This document shows positions 32,981-43,533 of a stretch of 64,000 nucleotides of DNA, piece after piece. The position numbers and the translations under genes were made by a program. How positions within the stretch are numbered: position 1 is the stretch's first letter; every line of letters starts with the position of its first letter. The notes beneath the pieces are model-generated. The model saw only the letters and a program-made list of their open reading frames with translations, ran no database searches and had not been told where the DNA came from. This stretch comes from Mesoplasma entomophilum. Its GTDB lineage: Bacteria > Bacillota_I > Bacilli_A > Mycoplasmatales > Mycoplasmataceae. Where the stretch lies: the NCBI RefSeq assembly GCF_002804125.1, contig NZ_CP024966.1, positions 434,001 through 498,000 of the forward strand, read 5' to 3'.

Positions 32981-33215
32981 TAAAAATCGCCCCTATAAAA
33001 AGGAGCGATCAACCGCGGTACCATCCTAATTAATAAATTAAAACTTAATTTATCATCTTTAAGGTTTTAACGGTGCCACCGCAGAATTCTACTCAATATA
33101 ATTTTTCTTTTCTGTTAAAAAAAGGTGATATCTTTTAAATATTATTACTAGTTCACACCAAACACTAGTTCTCTCTAAATAATTGATTTAAAAAACTTGT
33201 CCTTTAGTTTTTATA
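32981..33215 (-). promoter_or_regulatory. T-box leader of ileS (isoleucine-responsive)
   Basis: The minus-strand leader holds the T-box AGGATGGTACCGCGG (33013-33027) directly before a terminator hairpin with a 9-bp stem (ATCGCTCCT / AGGGGCGAT, 32986-33009) and a T run. A second GGTGGCACCG (about 33071-33080) lies 58 bases upstream. A stem around ACTAGTG...GAACTAGT (33148-33172) and an ATC triplet in GATATCACC (33124-33132) could form Stem I with an Ile specifier. Uncharged tRNA-Ile should promote read-through. The exact 5' end is not visible. Confidence 0.88.
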
Positions 33216-33238
33216 ATAATATTTTATCTTATTTTTGA

Positions 33239-34213
33239 TTAAATTTGATGTTTTTTTACAAATTCAGTTGTTCTTAAAATGTAATCTTCAGTAAACTTAA
33301 TAATTGATTTAGTGTGATTAATTCCAGTATCATAAATAATCAATTCATTTGCCTCTGATTCTTCAATGTTATTTTTGACATCATGCATTTTAAAACTATC
33401 CAAAAAGTTTGTTACTCGATCAAATCTATTATGAATATACATAATCGGTATATATTTATGCTTTGCTTCAATTAAATTAATAAAATCAAGTTCAGCTAGA
33501 TTTACACCATATTCATTCTTATAAATTTTTAACATATCTTCTAACACTAAGTTAACGTAATTTTCAAATATTTTTGGAGCATTATTAGCAACCATTCTTC
33601 TTAAGAGTTTTGAAACTGACATATAAGCTGAATCAGAGATTGCTCATTTAATATTATTCTCTTTAACAAATTTTTCCTCTGTTAAAGCCAAGTAATTAAC
33701 TGTAAAACCACCCATACTTGTTCCAACAAGACCTATTTCTTCTGGTTTATAATTTTGTGTTACTCATGAAATAATTGTCATTAAGTCTCACTTTTCTTTA
33801 TAACCTCAAGTTACAACATCACTATCACTTGATCCGTGATTTCTAAAATCAAAAGTTATAATATTGTATCCTAGTGAACGATAGTGTCAAGTTAAATATA
33901 AAACATTGAATCTTCCAGAATTAAACCCATGTACACCTATTACTCATTTGTTACTTGGTTTAGGGTTCAATCATACACTTGCAACTATTTTTACGCCATC
34001 TTTTGAAAGAATCGTAAAGTTAGATGTTGGGTTTTTATATTCTTTTATTTTTAATTTCTTATTTGAATTTCTATTAGTCGAATTAAAGTTATTAATCGCT
34101 TTAACAAAATTAATTTTTAAGCTAGCAGCTTCTTCACGTTGTTTGATTATTTTTGAAAAACTTGAGTTCCACATTTGAATCATTTTATGTGCTAATGTTG
34201 AATATTCTGACAT
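33239..34213 (-). CDS. Alpha/beta hydrolase
   Basis: 324 residues. The oxyanion region is VIGVHGFNSGR, a TFDFRNHGSSD follows, the nucleophile elbow is LVGTSMGGFT (GxSxG), a candidate acid is in IHNRFDRVT, and the catalytic His is in GINHTKS. An N-terminal 75-residue helical part is basic and has no signal peptide. It resembles the Mollicutes lysophospholipase/esterase-like hydrolases. Substrate unknown. GAGAGG precedes the ATG. It lies downstream of sepF beyond a terminator, so it is probably separately transcribed. Confidence 0.85.
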
Positions 34214-34274
34214 AATAACCTCTCTTCTATTATTTATATTTTACTATAAACATACAAATAAAAATGAAATAAAA

Positions 34275-34293
34275 AAATAAGCAATGCTTATTT
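34275..34293 (-). terminator. Terminator of the division cluster
   Basis: Stem AAATAAGC / GCTTATTT with a three-base loop and a T run on the minus strand, overlapping the sepF stop. Confidence 0.7.
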
Positions 34294-34686
34294 CCTAATT
34301 AATATTTTATAAATGTTACCTTCAATTTTTTTGTAGATACCATCGTTAATGTATATTACACCTGATATAAAATCAATAATTCTTCTTTTTTCTGTTTTTT
34401 CTAATTCAGAAAGATCTATTAAAACAATTTTATTAACTTTCAATTCATCTGCAATTTTTGCTGCATCTGAAAATGAAACTGGTTTAATTATTTCAGTTCT
34501 TCTAGAAGGAATATCTTGGTTGATTGTGTTTAATTCACTTTCTTTTGCATATTCCACTTCTTCATTAGTAGATTTCATTTCTTCATCATAAATACTGTAT
34601 GCATTTACATCGCTTAAAGCTTGATCTGTTTCCCCTGATTCAACTTTTTTAGCTTTTATTTTATCTAATAGTTCTTTAATTTTCAT
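34288..34686 (-). CDS. sepF: Cell division protein SepF
   Basis: 132 residues, within the family range. The C-terminal domain has VLIDLSELEKTEKRRIIDF followed by SGVIYINDG, which matches the beta-strand and helix of SepF used to bind the FtsZ tail. The N-terminal 60 residues are variable and acidic, and the short N-terminal helix could bind membrane. It follows ftsZ by twelve bases. In a cell whose FtsA has lost its ATP site, SepF may be the main FtsZ membrane anchor (inference). Confidence 0.82.
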   Translation of the reverse strand: MKIKELLDKIKAKKVESGETDQALSDVNAYSIYDEEMKSTNEEVEYAKESELNTINQDIPSRRTEIIKPVSFSDAAKIADELKVNKIVLIDLSELEKTEKRRIIDFISGVIYINDGIYKKIEGNIYKILIRK

Positions 34687-34698
34687 TTTATTCTCCTA

Positions 34699-35889
34699 CT
34701 ACTTCAAGAATGTTGGGAAATCATCTTCAGTTTCATCAGAATAATTTGAAGTTGTGTTATTTGTAGAGTGCATAGTTTGGTGTGCGTGTAATACATCTTC
34801 TTCAAAAGATGTTTGAACTTTTGGTTCTTCTTCAACATGAGTTGATTTGTAAAGACTTGATGTTCTTAAGTTAGCAAATGTTGATGTTGCGTTTGATTTT
34901 GTTCCTAAACTTGCTGTTGCTTTCATCATTTCTTCGTCAAATCCAGTGGCAATAACAGTTACAACTAATTCATCTTTTTCAGTTAATTCTTTATTAATGG
35001 CAACTCCAAATACAATGTTTACCTCTGGATTATCAATTGCTTGGTTAACAACGTCAACAACATCATAAGCGTCATTTAATGATATCCCTTCTCCACCAGT
35101 AACATTAACAATAACGTCTTTAGCTCCTACAATAGCAGCTTCTAGTAAAGTTGATGAAATAGCATCATTTGCTGCTAAGTTAGCTTTATCTGGTCCTGTT
35201 CCTAATCCAATCCCAAATAATGCATTTCCTTTTTTAGACATAACTGTTTTAACGTCCGCGAAGTCTAAGTTAATTAGCGCTGGTACTGCAATTAAATCTG
35301 TAATTGTTTGAACACCTTGTTTTAAAATTGCGTCAGCTTCAGCGAATGCCTCTTGAATAGGTTTAGCTCCAATAAATTCTAATAAACGGTCATTTGAAAT
35401 AACAATTGTTGAATCAACATATTTTTTTAATTCAATAATTCCTTCTTCAGCAAAAGTATTTCTGTATTTACCTTCAAATCTGAATGGTTTAGTTACAATA
35501 GCAACAACTAATGCTCCTGTTTCCTGAGCGATTCTTGCGATAACTGGAGCAGCACCTGTTCCAGTTCCTCCACCCATTCCAGCTGTTACGAAAATTAAGT
35601 CAGCACCTTCAAGTGCAGCTTTTAATTCATTTTCTGATTCTAATGCAGCTGTTTTACCTACTTCAGGATTTGCTCCAGCTCCTAATCCCTTAGTTGATTT
35701 TTCGCCCAAAATGATTTTATTTGGAACATTTGATCCTGCTAAAACTTGTGCATCAGTATTTGCTATATAGAAATCAACACCATGTGCTCCTTGTTCGAAC
35801 ATTCTTGATACGGCGTTATTTCCACCACCACCAACTCCAATAACTTTTATTTTGGCTTTTTGGCTAAATTCTTGTGTATTATTGTTCAT
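34699..35889 (-). CDS. ftsZ: Cell division protein FtsZ
   Basis: 396 residues, normal size. The N-terminal IKVIGVGGGGNNAV and tubulin signature GGGTGTGAAPV bind GTP; the T7 loop NLDFADVKT is intact, and the C-terminal peptide DDFPTFLK is well conserved, which should bind SepF or FtsA. A Thr/Ser-rich linker of about 60 residues lies before it. The upstream gene is the FtsA-like protein, 15 bases away. Confidence 0.98.
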   Translation of the reverse strand: MNNNTQEFSQKAKIKVIGVGGGGNNAVSRMFEQGAHGVDFYIANTDAQVLAGSNVPNKIILGEKSTKGLGAGANPEVGKTAALESENELKAALEGADLIFVTAGMGGGTGTGAAPVIARIAQETGALVVAIVTKPFRFEGKYRNTFAEEGIIELKKYVDSTIVISNDRLLEFIGAKPIQEAFAEADAILKQGVQTITDLIAVPALINLDFADVKTVMSKKGNALFGIGLGTGPDKANLAANDAISSTLLEAAIVGAKDVIVNVTGGEGISLNDAYDVVDVVNQAIDNPEVNIVFGVAINKELTEKDELVVTVIATGFDEEMMKATASLGTKSNATSTFANLRTSSLYKSTHVEEEPKVQTSFEEDVLHAHQTMHSTNNTTSNYSDETEDDFPTFLK

Positions 35890-35904
35890 AATTTTTTCTC
35901 CTTT

Positions 35905-37212
35905 TTATGCTTCTACTTTATCTATTAGTATACCATCATTTTTTAAATATAATTGACTACTTGCTTTATTTTGACCACTGAAATCATCATAAAATGAAAA
36001 CTGCATGTTAAGACCTGCATTGGTAATTTTTTGCTTTTTAGTTTTAATTTGAGTTGTGATAAATTTATTTACAATTTTACTAATGAAACCATAACTCTCA
36101 AAGTGTTCATTATTTTTTAAAGCTCCTATAATTCTTACTTGATTAATGTAATCAGAAGAAACTTTATTGTTTGATATTAAAGATATTCCATTTGGAATTT
36201 CTTGAATTAAACCAAAATTAAATATTGGTGTTACAACAAAATCAATTTTTTCTTTTGAAACAAATGACTCTTTAATTTCTTTATAAGCTTCTTTAACGTA
36301 TTTTTTTACAATTAATTGAATTTGTTCACCTGATAATGTTTTAGTAATGACTGAATTTTTAAATTTTAAAAGTATTGTTCTTAAAATGTTTGATGAATCA
36401 AAGTTAATGTTGTTGTATAAATAATGTTTACTCATCTCATCACTTAATCCAAATTCATCTGATAATTTTGCAATAACTTTATTCATTCCAAAATTTGTTG
36501 AAGTATATTCAATAAAAGACCCATTTTTAAATAAACCAGCTTCAATATGTTCTTCTTTTCAGTTAACCACAACAATATCATTTTCGTCTTTTCCAGGTCT
36601 TTGAATTGAGTTGTATAAAGCTTCAAGATTGGTCATAAAAGAATTTTCACCATCTTCAACTTTTTCAATTACATTTTTATGTGTATCATAAACTTTTTTG
36701 AAAATTGATCTTACTGAAACAGTTAATTCAATATTATTACCTTCAACTTTTAAGTTTTTATTAGCATATTTAACACCATCAATTTTAATTTTTGCAAATT
36801 GAACATCTAAATGAAATGCATTATTTGCTTGTTGCTCTTTTTTAACAGTTTTTTTGAATAAATCATTAATATATTCTTCATTAATTAAAATTGTACTTGA
36901 ACTATTAATATGATAAGTTCTTGTTGCAAATGCATAAGTTGAACTAGGTAGAATCATAAAAATTTTATTATCTTTGAAATCGGCTTGATCTTTAATAATA
37001 GATTTGATAACTGCTGAAATTTCTTTTTTAAGTTCACTTGAAACTGAACTTTTAACGATTCCATTATCAGTTAAAAAGGCAGAGTTATTTTTAGCTTCAA
37101 TTTCGTGTTCAAAAATAGAAATAATGTTTTTTTCTAATACTCTATAAGCATTAATTTTAACTACATTTTTTCTAATTTCTACTGTTGTGAATGTTTTATT
37201 ATTTCCTATCAT
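35905..37212 (-). CDS. ftsA: Divergent FtsA-like cell division protein
   Basis: 435 residues. Position between rsmH and ftsZ and the overall layout fit FtsA: an N-terminal half, then near residue 215 a block NDIVVVNWKEEHIEAGLF with NGSFIEYTSTNFGMNKVIA, which aligns with the FtsA phosphate-2 region (DIGGGTTDIAV, then GGxxVTNDI). The glycines and Asp/Thr that bind ATP are missing there, and no phosphate-1 DxGS motif is seen at the N terminus. So this looks like an actin-fold protein that no longer binds nucleotide. A TGA Trp lies at residue 218. Confidence 0.65.
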
Positions 37213-37234
37213 AACTTTTACCTCTTTTTATTTC

Positions 37235-38161
37235 TTATTTTTTCTCTATAACTCATAGTTTTGCACTATGGCTTCTGTTATTATTTTCAATTTCTGTGTT
37301 TGTAGGTTTTAATGGTTTCTTGAAAAGTAATTTAAAGTCTTTTGACGATTCAACTTCATAAGGTAAATTGCTTAAATAAAATTGTTGCTCATCAAGTGTA
37401 TACTTCTTAAATATATTTTTAACTACTTTTTCTTCTAACGAATGGAAAGTAATAACTACTATTCTTCCTTTTGAATTTAATAAGTTTAAACTTTGCTCTA
37501 ATGAACTTTCTAAAGTTTCCATTTCATTGTTAACTCTTATTCTTAAAGCTTGAAAAGTTTTTTTAGCTGGGTGTTTTTGTTGTTTCAAAATTTTTGCAGG
37601 CAAGGATTTTTTAATTACTGCTACTAATTCAAAAGTTGTATTAATTGGTCTTGAAGCAATTATGTTTTTAACAATTGATCTAGCAAACTTTTCATCTCCA
37701 TAGTTTCACAATATTTGTTCAAGTTCATCTTGACTATAATTATTTACTATTTCATGAGCTGTTAAATTATTGTTGGTTCTATCCATTCTCATGTCAAGTG
37801 GACCATCAAATCTATAACTGAATCCTCTTTCTGCCACATCAAATTGTGGTGAAGAAACTCCTAAGTCGTAAAGGATTCCATCAACTTTGAATACTCCTTG
37901 CATTGCTAACATTGCTGAAATATTAACAAAGTTTCCTTCTAAGATTTTGAAATTATCACTAATTTGTTTAAGTTTTTCAGTTCCTTCGTTAATAGCTGTT
38001 TCATCTTGGTCAATTGAAAATAATTTACCCTTACTTAATCTTTTTAATATTTCACTTGAATGCCCTGCTCTACCAAGAGTGCAGTCAACATAAGTTCCAT
38101 TTTCATTTATGTTTAAGTAATCAATTGATTCTTTTAATAATACTGGTATATGTTTTTCCAT
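37235..38161 (-). CDS. rsmH: 16S rRNA (cytosine-1402-N4)-methyltransferase
   Basis: 308 residues, normal size. The SAM site is TYVDCTLGRAGHSSEIL, followed by DGILYDLGVSSPQFD and RGFSYRFDGPLDMRMD, all typical of RsmH (MraW). Later RIVVITFHSLEEKVVK is conserved. It methylates the P-site cytidine in 16S rRNA. Its ATG overlaps the mraZ stop by one base (TAATG). Two TGA Trp codons. Confidence 0.96.
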
Positions 38162-38601
38162 TATTTATTTAAACCTTGATAAATTGTTTCAGCAATTTCT
38201 TCCATTTTGTCACTATTTTCATTTTGATAATTGTCATATGAGTTTTGATCTCATATTTCAACTCTGTCACCCATCCCAAGAATGTAAACACTTTTTTCAA
38301 TGTTGGCTAATTTTAATAAGTTGTTTGGGATTTTAATTCTCCCCATCTTATCAATCTCGACTTCATGAGTATTACCAATAATTTCACGGGTTAACATTCT
38401 TGTTTCTTTATTAAAAGAAGAAAGATTTAAGATTTGAGAGCTTCATTTTTCAAATTCTTCTTCAGTTCTCATTTCAAGGCTTCCTTCGAAACCTTTAGAA
38501 ACATAAACTGTTGAGTTTAAAATCTTGTTTCTCATTTTTGAAGGAATGGTAAGTCTTTGCTTATCATCCAGATTATGATCATATGTTCCAAAGAATAACA
38601 T
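38161..38601 (-). CDS. mraZ: Transcriptional regulator MraZ
   Basis: 146 residues, normal size. Two AbrB-like repeats: LDDKQRLTIPSKMR near residue 12 and IDKMGRIKIPNNL near residue 83. MraZ binds DNA as a ring-shaped oligomer and controls the division operon; in Mollicutes it acts as an activator at AAAGTG-type repeats, which are present just upstream. It is the first gene of mraZ-rsmH-ftsA-ftsZ-sepF. The ATG at 38601 has GGGGGAAAG ahead. Confidence 0.95.
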
Positions 38602-38602
38602 A

Positions 38603-38629
38603 CCACTTTCCCCCATTTCTTCCCACTTT
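38603..38629 (-). promoter_or_regulatory. MraZ-binding boxes (three repeats)
   Basis: On the minus strand AAAGTGGG, AAATGGGG and AAAGTGGT begin at 38629, 38618 and 38609, about one DNA turn apart. They lie between the promoter and the mraZ ATG and also supply its ribosome-binding purines. Known MraZ boxes of this kind occur in Mollicutes. Confidence 0.7.
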
Positions 38630-38637
38630 ATAAATAT

Positions 38638-38666
38638 ATATTACTATATTTATTCTATTTTGTTAA
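38638..38666 (-). promoter_or_regulatory. Division operon promoter
   Basis: Minus strand TTAACA (38661-38666) and TAATAT (38638-38643) at 17-base spacing, just upstream of the MraZ boxes. Confidence 0.6.
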
Positions 38667-38710
38667 TAAAAAATGCAAAAGTTATTTAAAATGTTAAATA
38701 AATACAAAAA

Positions 38711-38732
38711 AAGATGAGGATCACCTCATCTT
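38711..38732 (-). terminator. Terminator of rpmF
   Basis: Stem AAGATGAGG / CCTCATCTT with a four-base loop and a T run on the minus strand, 18 bases after the rpmF stop. Confidence 0.85.
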
Positions 38733-38749
38733 TTTATTATTAACAGAAA

Positions 38750-38929
38750 TTAATCTTGAACAGATTTAACTTCTTTTCCTTTATAGAATCCACATTCTCT
38801 ACAAACTCTGTGTGGTTTAATCATTGACCCACAGTTTTCGCATGAAACTAAATTAGAAGCTACTAAAGCTAAATGACTTCTTCTTTTATTTTTAGCAGAT
38901 TTACTTGTCTTTCTAAATGGTACAGCCAT
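38750..38929 (-). CDS. rpmF: 50S ribosomal protein L32
   Basis: 59 residues, normal size. It begins [19 protein letters not shown] and has the zinc ribbon CENCG and CRECG. It follows the DUF177 gene 21 bases later, a pairing conserved in nearly all bacteria. It is the last gene before a strong terminator. Confidence 0.97.
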   Translation of the reverse strand: MAVPFRKTSKSAKNKRRSHLALVASNLVSCENCGSMIKPHRVCRECGFYKGKEVKSVQD

Positions 38930-38950
38930 CTCAAAACCCCCTTAACATTT

Positions 38951-39448
38951 TTATTTTTTTTTGAACTCATTTAATTTATCTCATCTCTGATCAACTTTGT
39001 TTTGTTCACTTTGATAAAACTCATCTTCAGACATAATTGTCCAACCAAATCCAGTCTTTTTTATTATATCACTATTATTTGATAAATTGAAAGGTAAATT
39101 TATATTTATTTGTTCGATTACATAGTTTTTTATATCAAATTCTTCACCAACTATAATGTTAGCATGATCATTTATAGAATTTGAAAATGAATATTCATCA
39201 TTTCAATCAATTGAATCTGTATATTCAAATTCCTCACCAGTTCTAGAATCGATCGCATCAAGTGTAAAATTAATCACACCATTAACGTTTACCGTTTCAA
39301 TTGAGTCAACTCAATCAACATCAATATCATAATCTAAATACTTAACTTTTTTAACTAGCACATTATTAAGCTTAATAGCTTCTAAATCACTAATTATTTC
39401 AGTTAATTCCGTATGCGCATTTTTTTCAAAATATTGTCTATTCATCAT
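38951..39448 (-). CDS. DUF177 (YceD) family protein
   Basis: 165 residues, normal for YceD, whose members are linked to 23S rRNA or ribosome metabolism because they lie beside rpmF. The sequence has the DUF177 layout: N-terminal beta-rich part, a YVIEQININLPFNL stretch and an acidic EFYQSEQNKVDQRW followed by basic residues at the end. The start overlaps the region just after the pheT stop; ATG at 39448 or the next ATG three bases later are both possible. Confidence 0.8.
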
Positions 39449-39449
39449 A

Positions 39450-41831
39450 TTATCTAACTTTAACATTAAGTTTTTTTAAATTACTTAATATTCTTTCAAA
39501 ATCATCATTAATTTCTTTTTCAGTTAATTGGTGATCTAAACTATTAAATGTTAATTTAACAGTTAAAGATGAAATATTTTGTTTATTCATTTCATCATCA
39601 GAATATTTGTCTATTACTTTGTAATTAGTTAAGTAATTTAAATCTTTTAACATTGCCTTAACAATTGAATCAAATGAAACTTCATTTTTCAATTCAAAAG
39701 AAATATCTCTTGTTGATTGTTGGAATTTTGAAACCTCATTAGTTACATGTACTTTATCTGCTATTTCTAATAATAAGTTTAAGTTTACTTCGCAAATGAA
39801 TGTTGGGTGAATTTTATTAGCAGATTCAAATGCTGGGTTTAATTTATAAATAAATCCAACTTTTTTATTTTTATGTTTGATAACAGCATTAATGTATGGG
39901 TGAATTTCATCAATTACTTTTTCATTCACTTCAAATGTTATATTAGAAGTGTTAATTCTGTATAAATCTAAGATACTCATTAATACTGAGCTTATATAAG
40001 CATAATTTGATTTAATATGTACTTGATTTAAAGAATCAGAGATTGCTTCACCTGATACACCAAAACATAAGTTAGATTGTCTAAATCCATTCAATGCAAA
40101 TATATCCGCCATTTCAAAAAATTTAACTGATTTATTACCATTATTAGCATTAAAAATAATTGTTTCAATCATTGATTTTGATAAATTGTTTCTAAATGTT
40201 TCACGTTGACTTGATAAAGGACTCATTAAAACAACTGGATCTTTAACTTTGAATAGGTTTCAAGTTTTATTTGATTCAATATCAGTTAATGAATAAGTTT
40301 TAATGTTATTAAATCCTGCACCAACTAAATAATCGCTTAATTTATCTTTAAGTTTTTTATCTAAGTTTTTAGTTTTCTTGAAACTTACATATTCTAATGG
40401 TTGTTCGATGATGTTGTCATAACCATATAATCTAGCTATTTCTTCACAAAGATCATTTTTACCATATATGTCTGTTCTGTTTTTATCAATAGTAAATGTT
40501 AATTCTGATTTCTTAACAGATATATCAATATCTAATGTTCTAAATAAACTTATAATTTCATCAATTGTTATTTCAATACCAAGAATATCTTTAACTTTTT
40601 CTAAAGTTATTGAGTAAACATTATCATAGTTTTGTTTTTGAATAGTTGTTACTACTTTTTGCACATCTTCAATCATCTTATATTCATTTAAGATTGTAAC
40701 TAATTCTTCAATCCCTTGATCATAAAGATTTGGATTTAAGGGCTTAGCATATCTTTGTGTGTCAACATTACTTATGTTTAAGTTTTTTTGCTGTTTACGC
40801 ATTGTGATTTGATCAAGATTTAGCATAACAACTAACATTGTATTTGTGCTTTCTGTGACTTTAAATTTTTCTTCAGTTTTTAATCCTAAAATATTTACAA
40901 TATCCTTATTTGATTTTAAAACTACTAATTCCTTTTCATCAATAATTTGTTTTGTCAAAGTTAATTCTCCATTAACTTTTTCAGCATCAATTAAAATAAA
41001 TGGTTGACCTGAAATTAAAGTCGCCATGTTAGCGATGTTTTCAAATTTATTTTCTGTTGATTTAACGTTAGAATGCTTTAGTCAAACATCATGTGATGAA
41101 TCAAAAGGCGTATTTGTATTTTTTAAACCAATAAAAGTATGTGACACAGTATTCACTGCTTCTTCAACTTTTTTATTTACTTCAATGTTAATTGATTCAG
41201 ATGATTTTTCATATTTAATTTTGTGTTCTGAATGATTAATTTGTAAATCAAAGTAATTCGCAATTTCTTTAACTAATTGTTTTGCAGCTAATGCATCGCT
41301 TCTATTTAAAGTTAAGTCTACTTCAAATGTGTAGTCATCATAGTTCAATACTTCACTGATTTCTTTTCCAACCATTTCATCCATGTTTTTAAAGATTGAA
41401 TCAATGTAGTAGACTTCTACTTGTTCAGCCTCAGTTAGAACTGAGTTAGGTAATCCAATTTCATTGAAACCACAGAACATACCTTCAGATGTAATACCTA
41501 AAATTTCTCTATTTTCCAATTCAAGTCCATTAGCCAATTTAGCACCTGGTAAAGCTACAATTGCAAATTTATCTTCTTCAATATTTCTTGATGTTGATAA
41601 AATTGTTACATATTTATTTTCACCAATACGAGTTTTAGTTTTGTTTAATTTTGTTCCTTCAATTGGATCAACTTCTTCAATATGACCAATAACTAATTTT
41701 GTATTTAATTTTGCATAATCAATTTCTTGTTCTACTTCAAATCCTAAAGAGTTTAGACATACTGAAATTTGTTCATTTGTTATATTAGAAAGATCTAAAT
41801 ATTTTTCTAATCATTTTCTTGTAATAATCAT
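39450..41831 (-). CDS. pheT: Phenylalanyl-tRNA synthetase beta subunit
   Basis: 793 residues, normal size. Begins MIITRKWLEKYLDL; the EMAP/tRNA-binding-like domain (residues about 40-150) contains GITSEGMFCGFNEIG; B5 domain stretch ends DLCEEIARLYGYDNI; the C-terminal ferredoxin-like anticodon domain is FQQSTRDISFEL to the end. It forms an alpha2-beta2 enzyme with PheS. GGGGAG upstream of ATG lies in the pheS end. Many TGA Trp codons. Confidence 0.96.
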
Positions 41832-41838
41832 ATTCTAT

Positions 41839-42891
41839 CTACTCCCCATAAAATTTAAATTGTTCTAAAAACTTAACATTGTTTTCATATAAGTTTCTAA
41901 TGTTTGAAATTCCAAATTTAAGCATTGCTATTCTTTCAATACCAGCTCCAAATGCTAAAGCAGTATTTTTTTCTGGATCCATTCCATTTAACAACATTAC
42001 TTGTTCATTAATAATTCCTGATCCTAAAATTTCAATTCACCCTGAATATTTGCATATTGAACAACCTTGACCAGCACATTTGAAACAACTTACATCAACT
42101 TCTACACTAGGTTCAGTAAATGGAAAAAGACTTGGTCTTAATCTGATATTAACTTCTTCACCAAATAATCTTTTACACATGTATTTTAATACTCATTTCA
42201 AATTAGCAAAAGTAATTTTTTTACCAATACATAGTAAGTCTAATTGCATAAATTGGTGTGAGTGTGTTGCATCATCGTCGTCTCTTCTATAAACATTACC
42301 AATAGCAACACAAGCGTAATTGCCTTCAAAGTTTTTATCTTCTGCCATTTGAGTTAAAACTCTGGCAGTCATGTGTGTACAGTGAGTACTTAAAACTGTT
42401 TCTTCATTAATGTAGAAAGTGTCTTGCATATCTCTAGCTGGGTGACCAACTGGTAAGTTTAATTTTTGGAAACAATATTCATCACTTTCAACATCATTTC
42501 CATTTAAAACATCAAATCCAATTTCAGTAAAGATTTGAGTAATTTCTTCAACAACAATATTAAGAGGATGTTTAGTACCAAATTGCGCTAATGACCCTGT
42601 AAGTGAAACATCAATTTTTTCACTTGCTAATTTTGCATCAAGTTCTTCTTTTTTGACTCTTGCTATAAACTCATCAATAGTTGAAGTAATGAATGTTCTT
42701 AACTCATGACTTGCAATACCAATTGCTTGTTTATTCTCAGCATCTGAATCTTTTAAAGATTTTAAAATCACACTTAATTCTGATTCTTTACCTAATAAAG
42801 ATTTTTTTAATTTTTCAGCATCATCGACTGTCTTAACTTTGTTTAAATCAGATACGAATTGCTCTTTAATCTTATTAATTTTTTTTATCAT
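41839..42891 (-). CDS. pheS: Phenylalanyl-tRNA synthetase alpha subunit
   Basis: 350 residues, normal size. An N-terminal coiled-coil arm of about 90 residues precedes the catalytic core. Class II motif 2 area [18 protein letters not shown] and motif 3 [12 protein letters not shown] are clear, and the cysteine-rich [18 protein letters not shown] is typical of PheS with a motif near the active site. AAAAGGAG precedes the ATG. It lies between an unknown gene and pheT; no T-box is seen before it. Confidence 0.96.
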
Positions 42892-42905
42892 AAAAACTCC
42901 TTTTG

Positions 42906-43526
42906 CTATTTTAATAAAGCTGTTTGTTTTAAAGAAACTAACTTCATTTCATTTTCTTTTAAATTTTCTTCATATGCTTGAACAACTATCCCAATAATAG
43001 AGTTATTTGGTTCTGCTTTTTGTAAGGTTTTCAATTTTTTAAATATAAAGTTTTGAAAATTTTTTTTGTATTTTTCTAATTCATATTCAAAATATAAATT
43101 TGTATCATAGTGTTTATTATTAACCATTTTAACTTCAATATTTTCATTTCAATATATTATTTGTTCAATCAAAATATCATTAATAAATGTTTTTGTTGAA
43201 CTATATATAAAAGCTAAAAATTCTTCATATATATTGTAAATAATTTTATCATTATTAGTTTGAATTAGGTAGTCCCACATTGTTTGTTCTACTTCTTTAT
43301 TAAAAACTCTAATTTGATCAATTGCTTCATTAAAGTTTGAAATTGTTTTTCTTGTTAATTCTTTTTTATATTTCATATTTAAATATTTTAAGAATCTTGG
43401 TTTAGAAATAATTTCAAACAGGTTTGTATATTCCCATGTAAAATTTATTTCAAATATTTTTGTTGCTTGTTCTTTTTTAATTCTGGTGTTTTCAAAGTGA
43501 TTTATTATTGATTGTTTTACTTCCAT
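42906..43526 (-). CDS. Hypothetical helical protein between the permease and pheS
   Basis: 206 residues after joining across a TGA. Soluble, strongly helical, rich in Lys, Glu, Asn and Ile; no membrane segment or motif. AGGAGAAAT overlaps the permease stop, and the gene ends 14 bases before pheS, so it is in one transcript with pheST. Function not recognised. Confidence 0.65.
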
Positions 43527-43533
43527 ATTTCTC

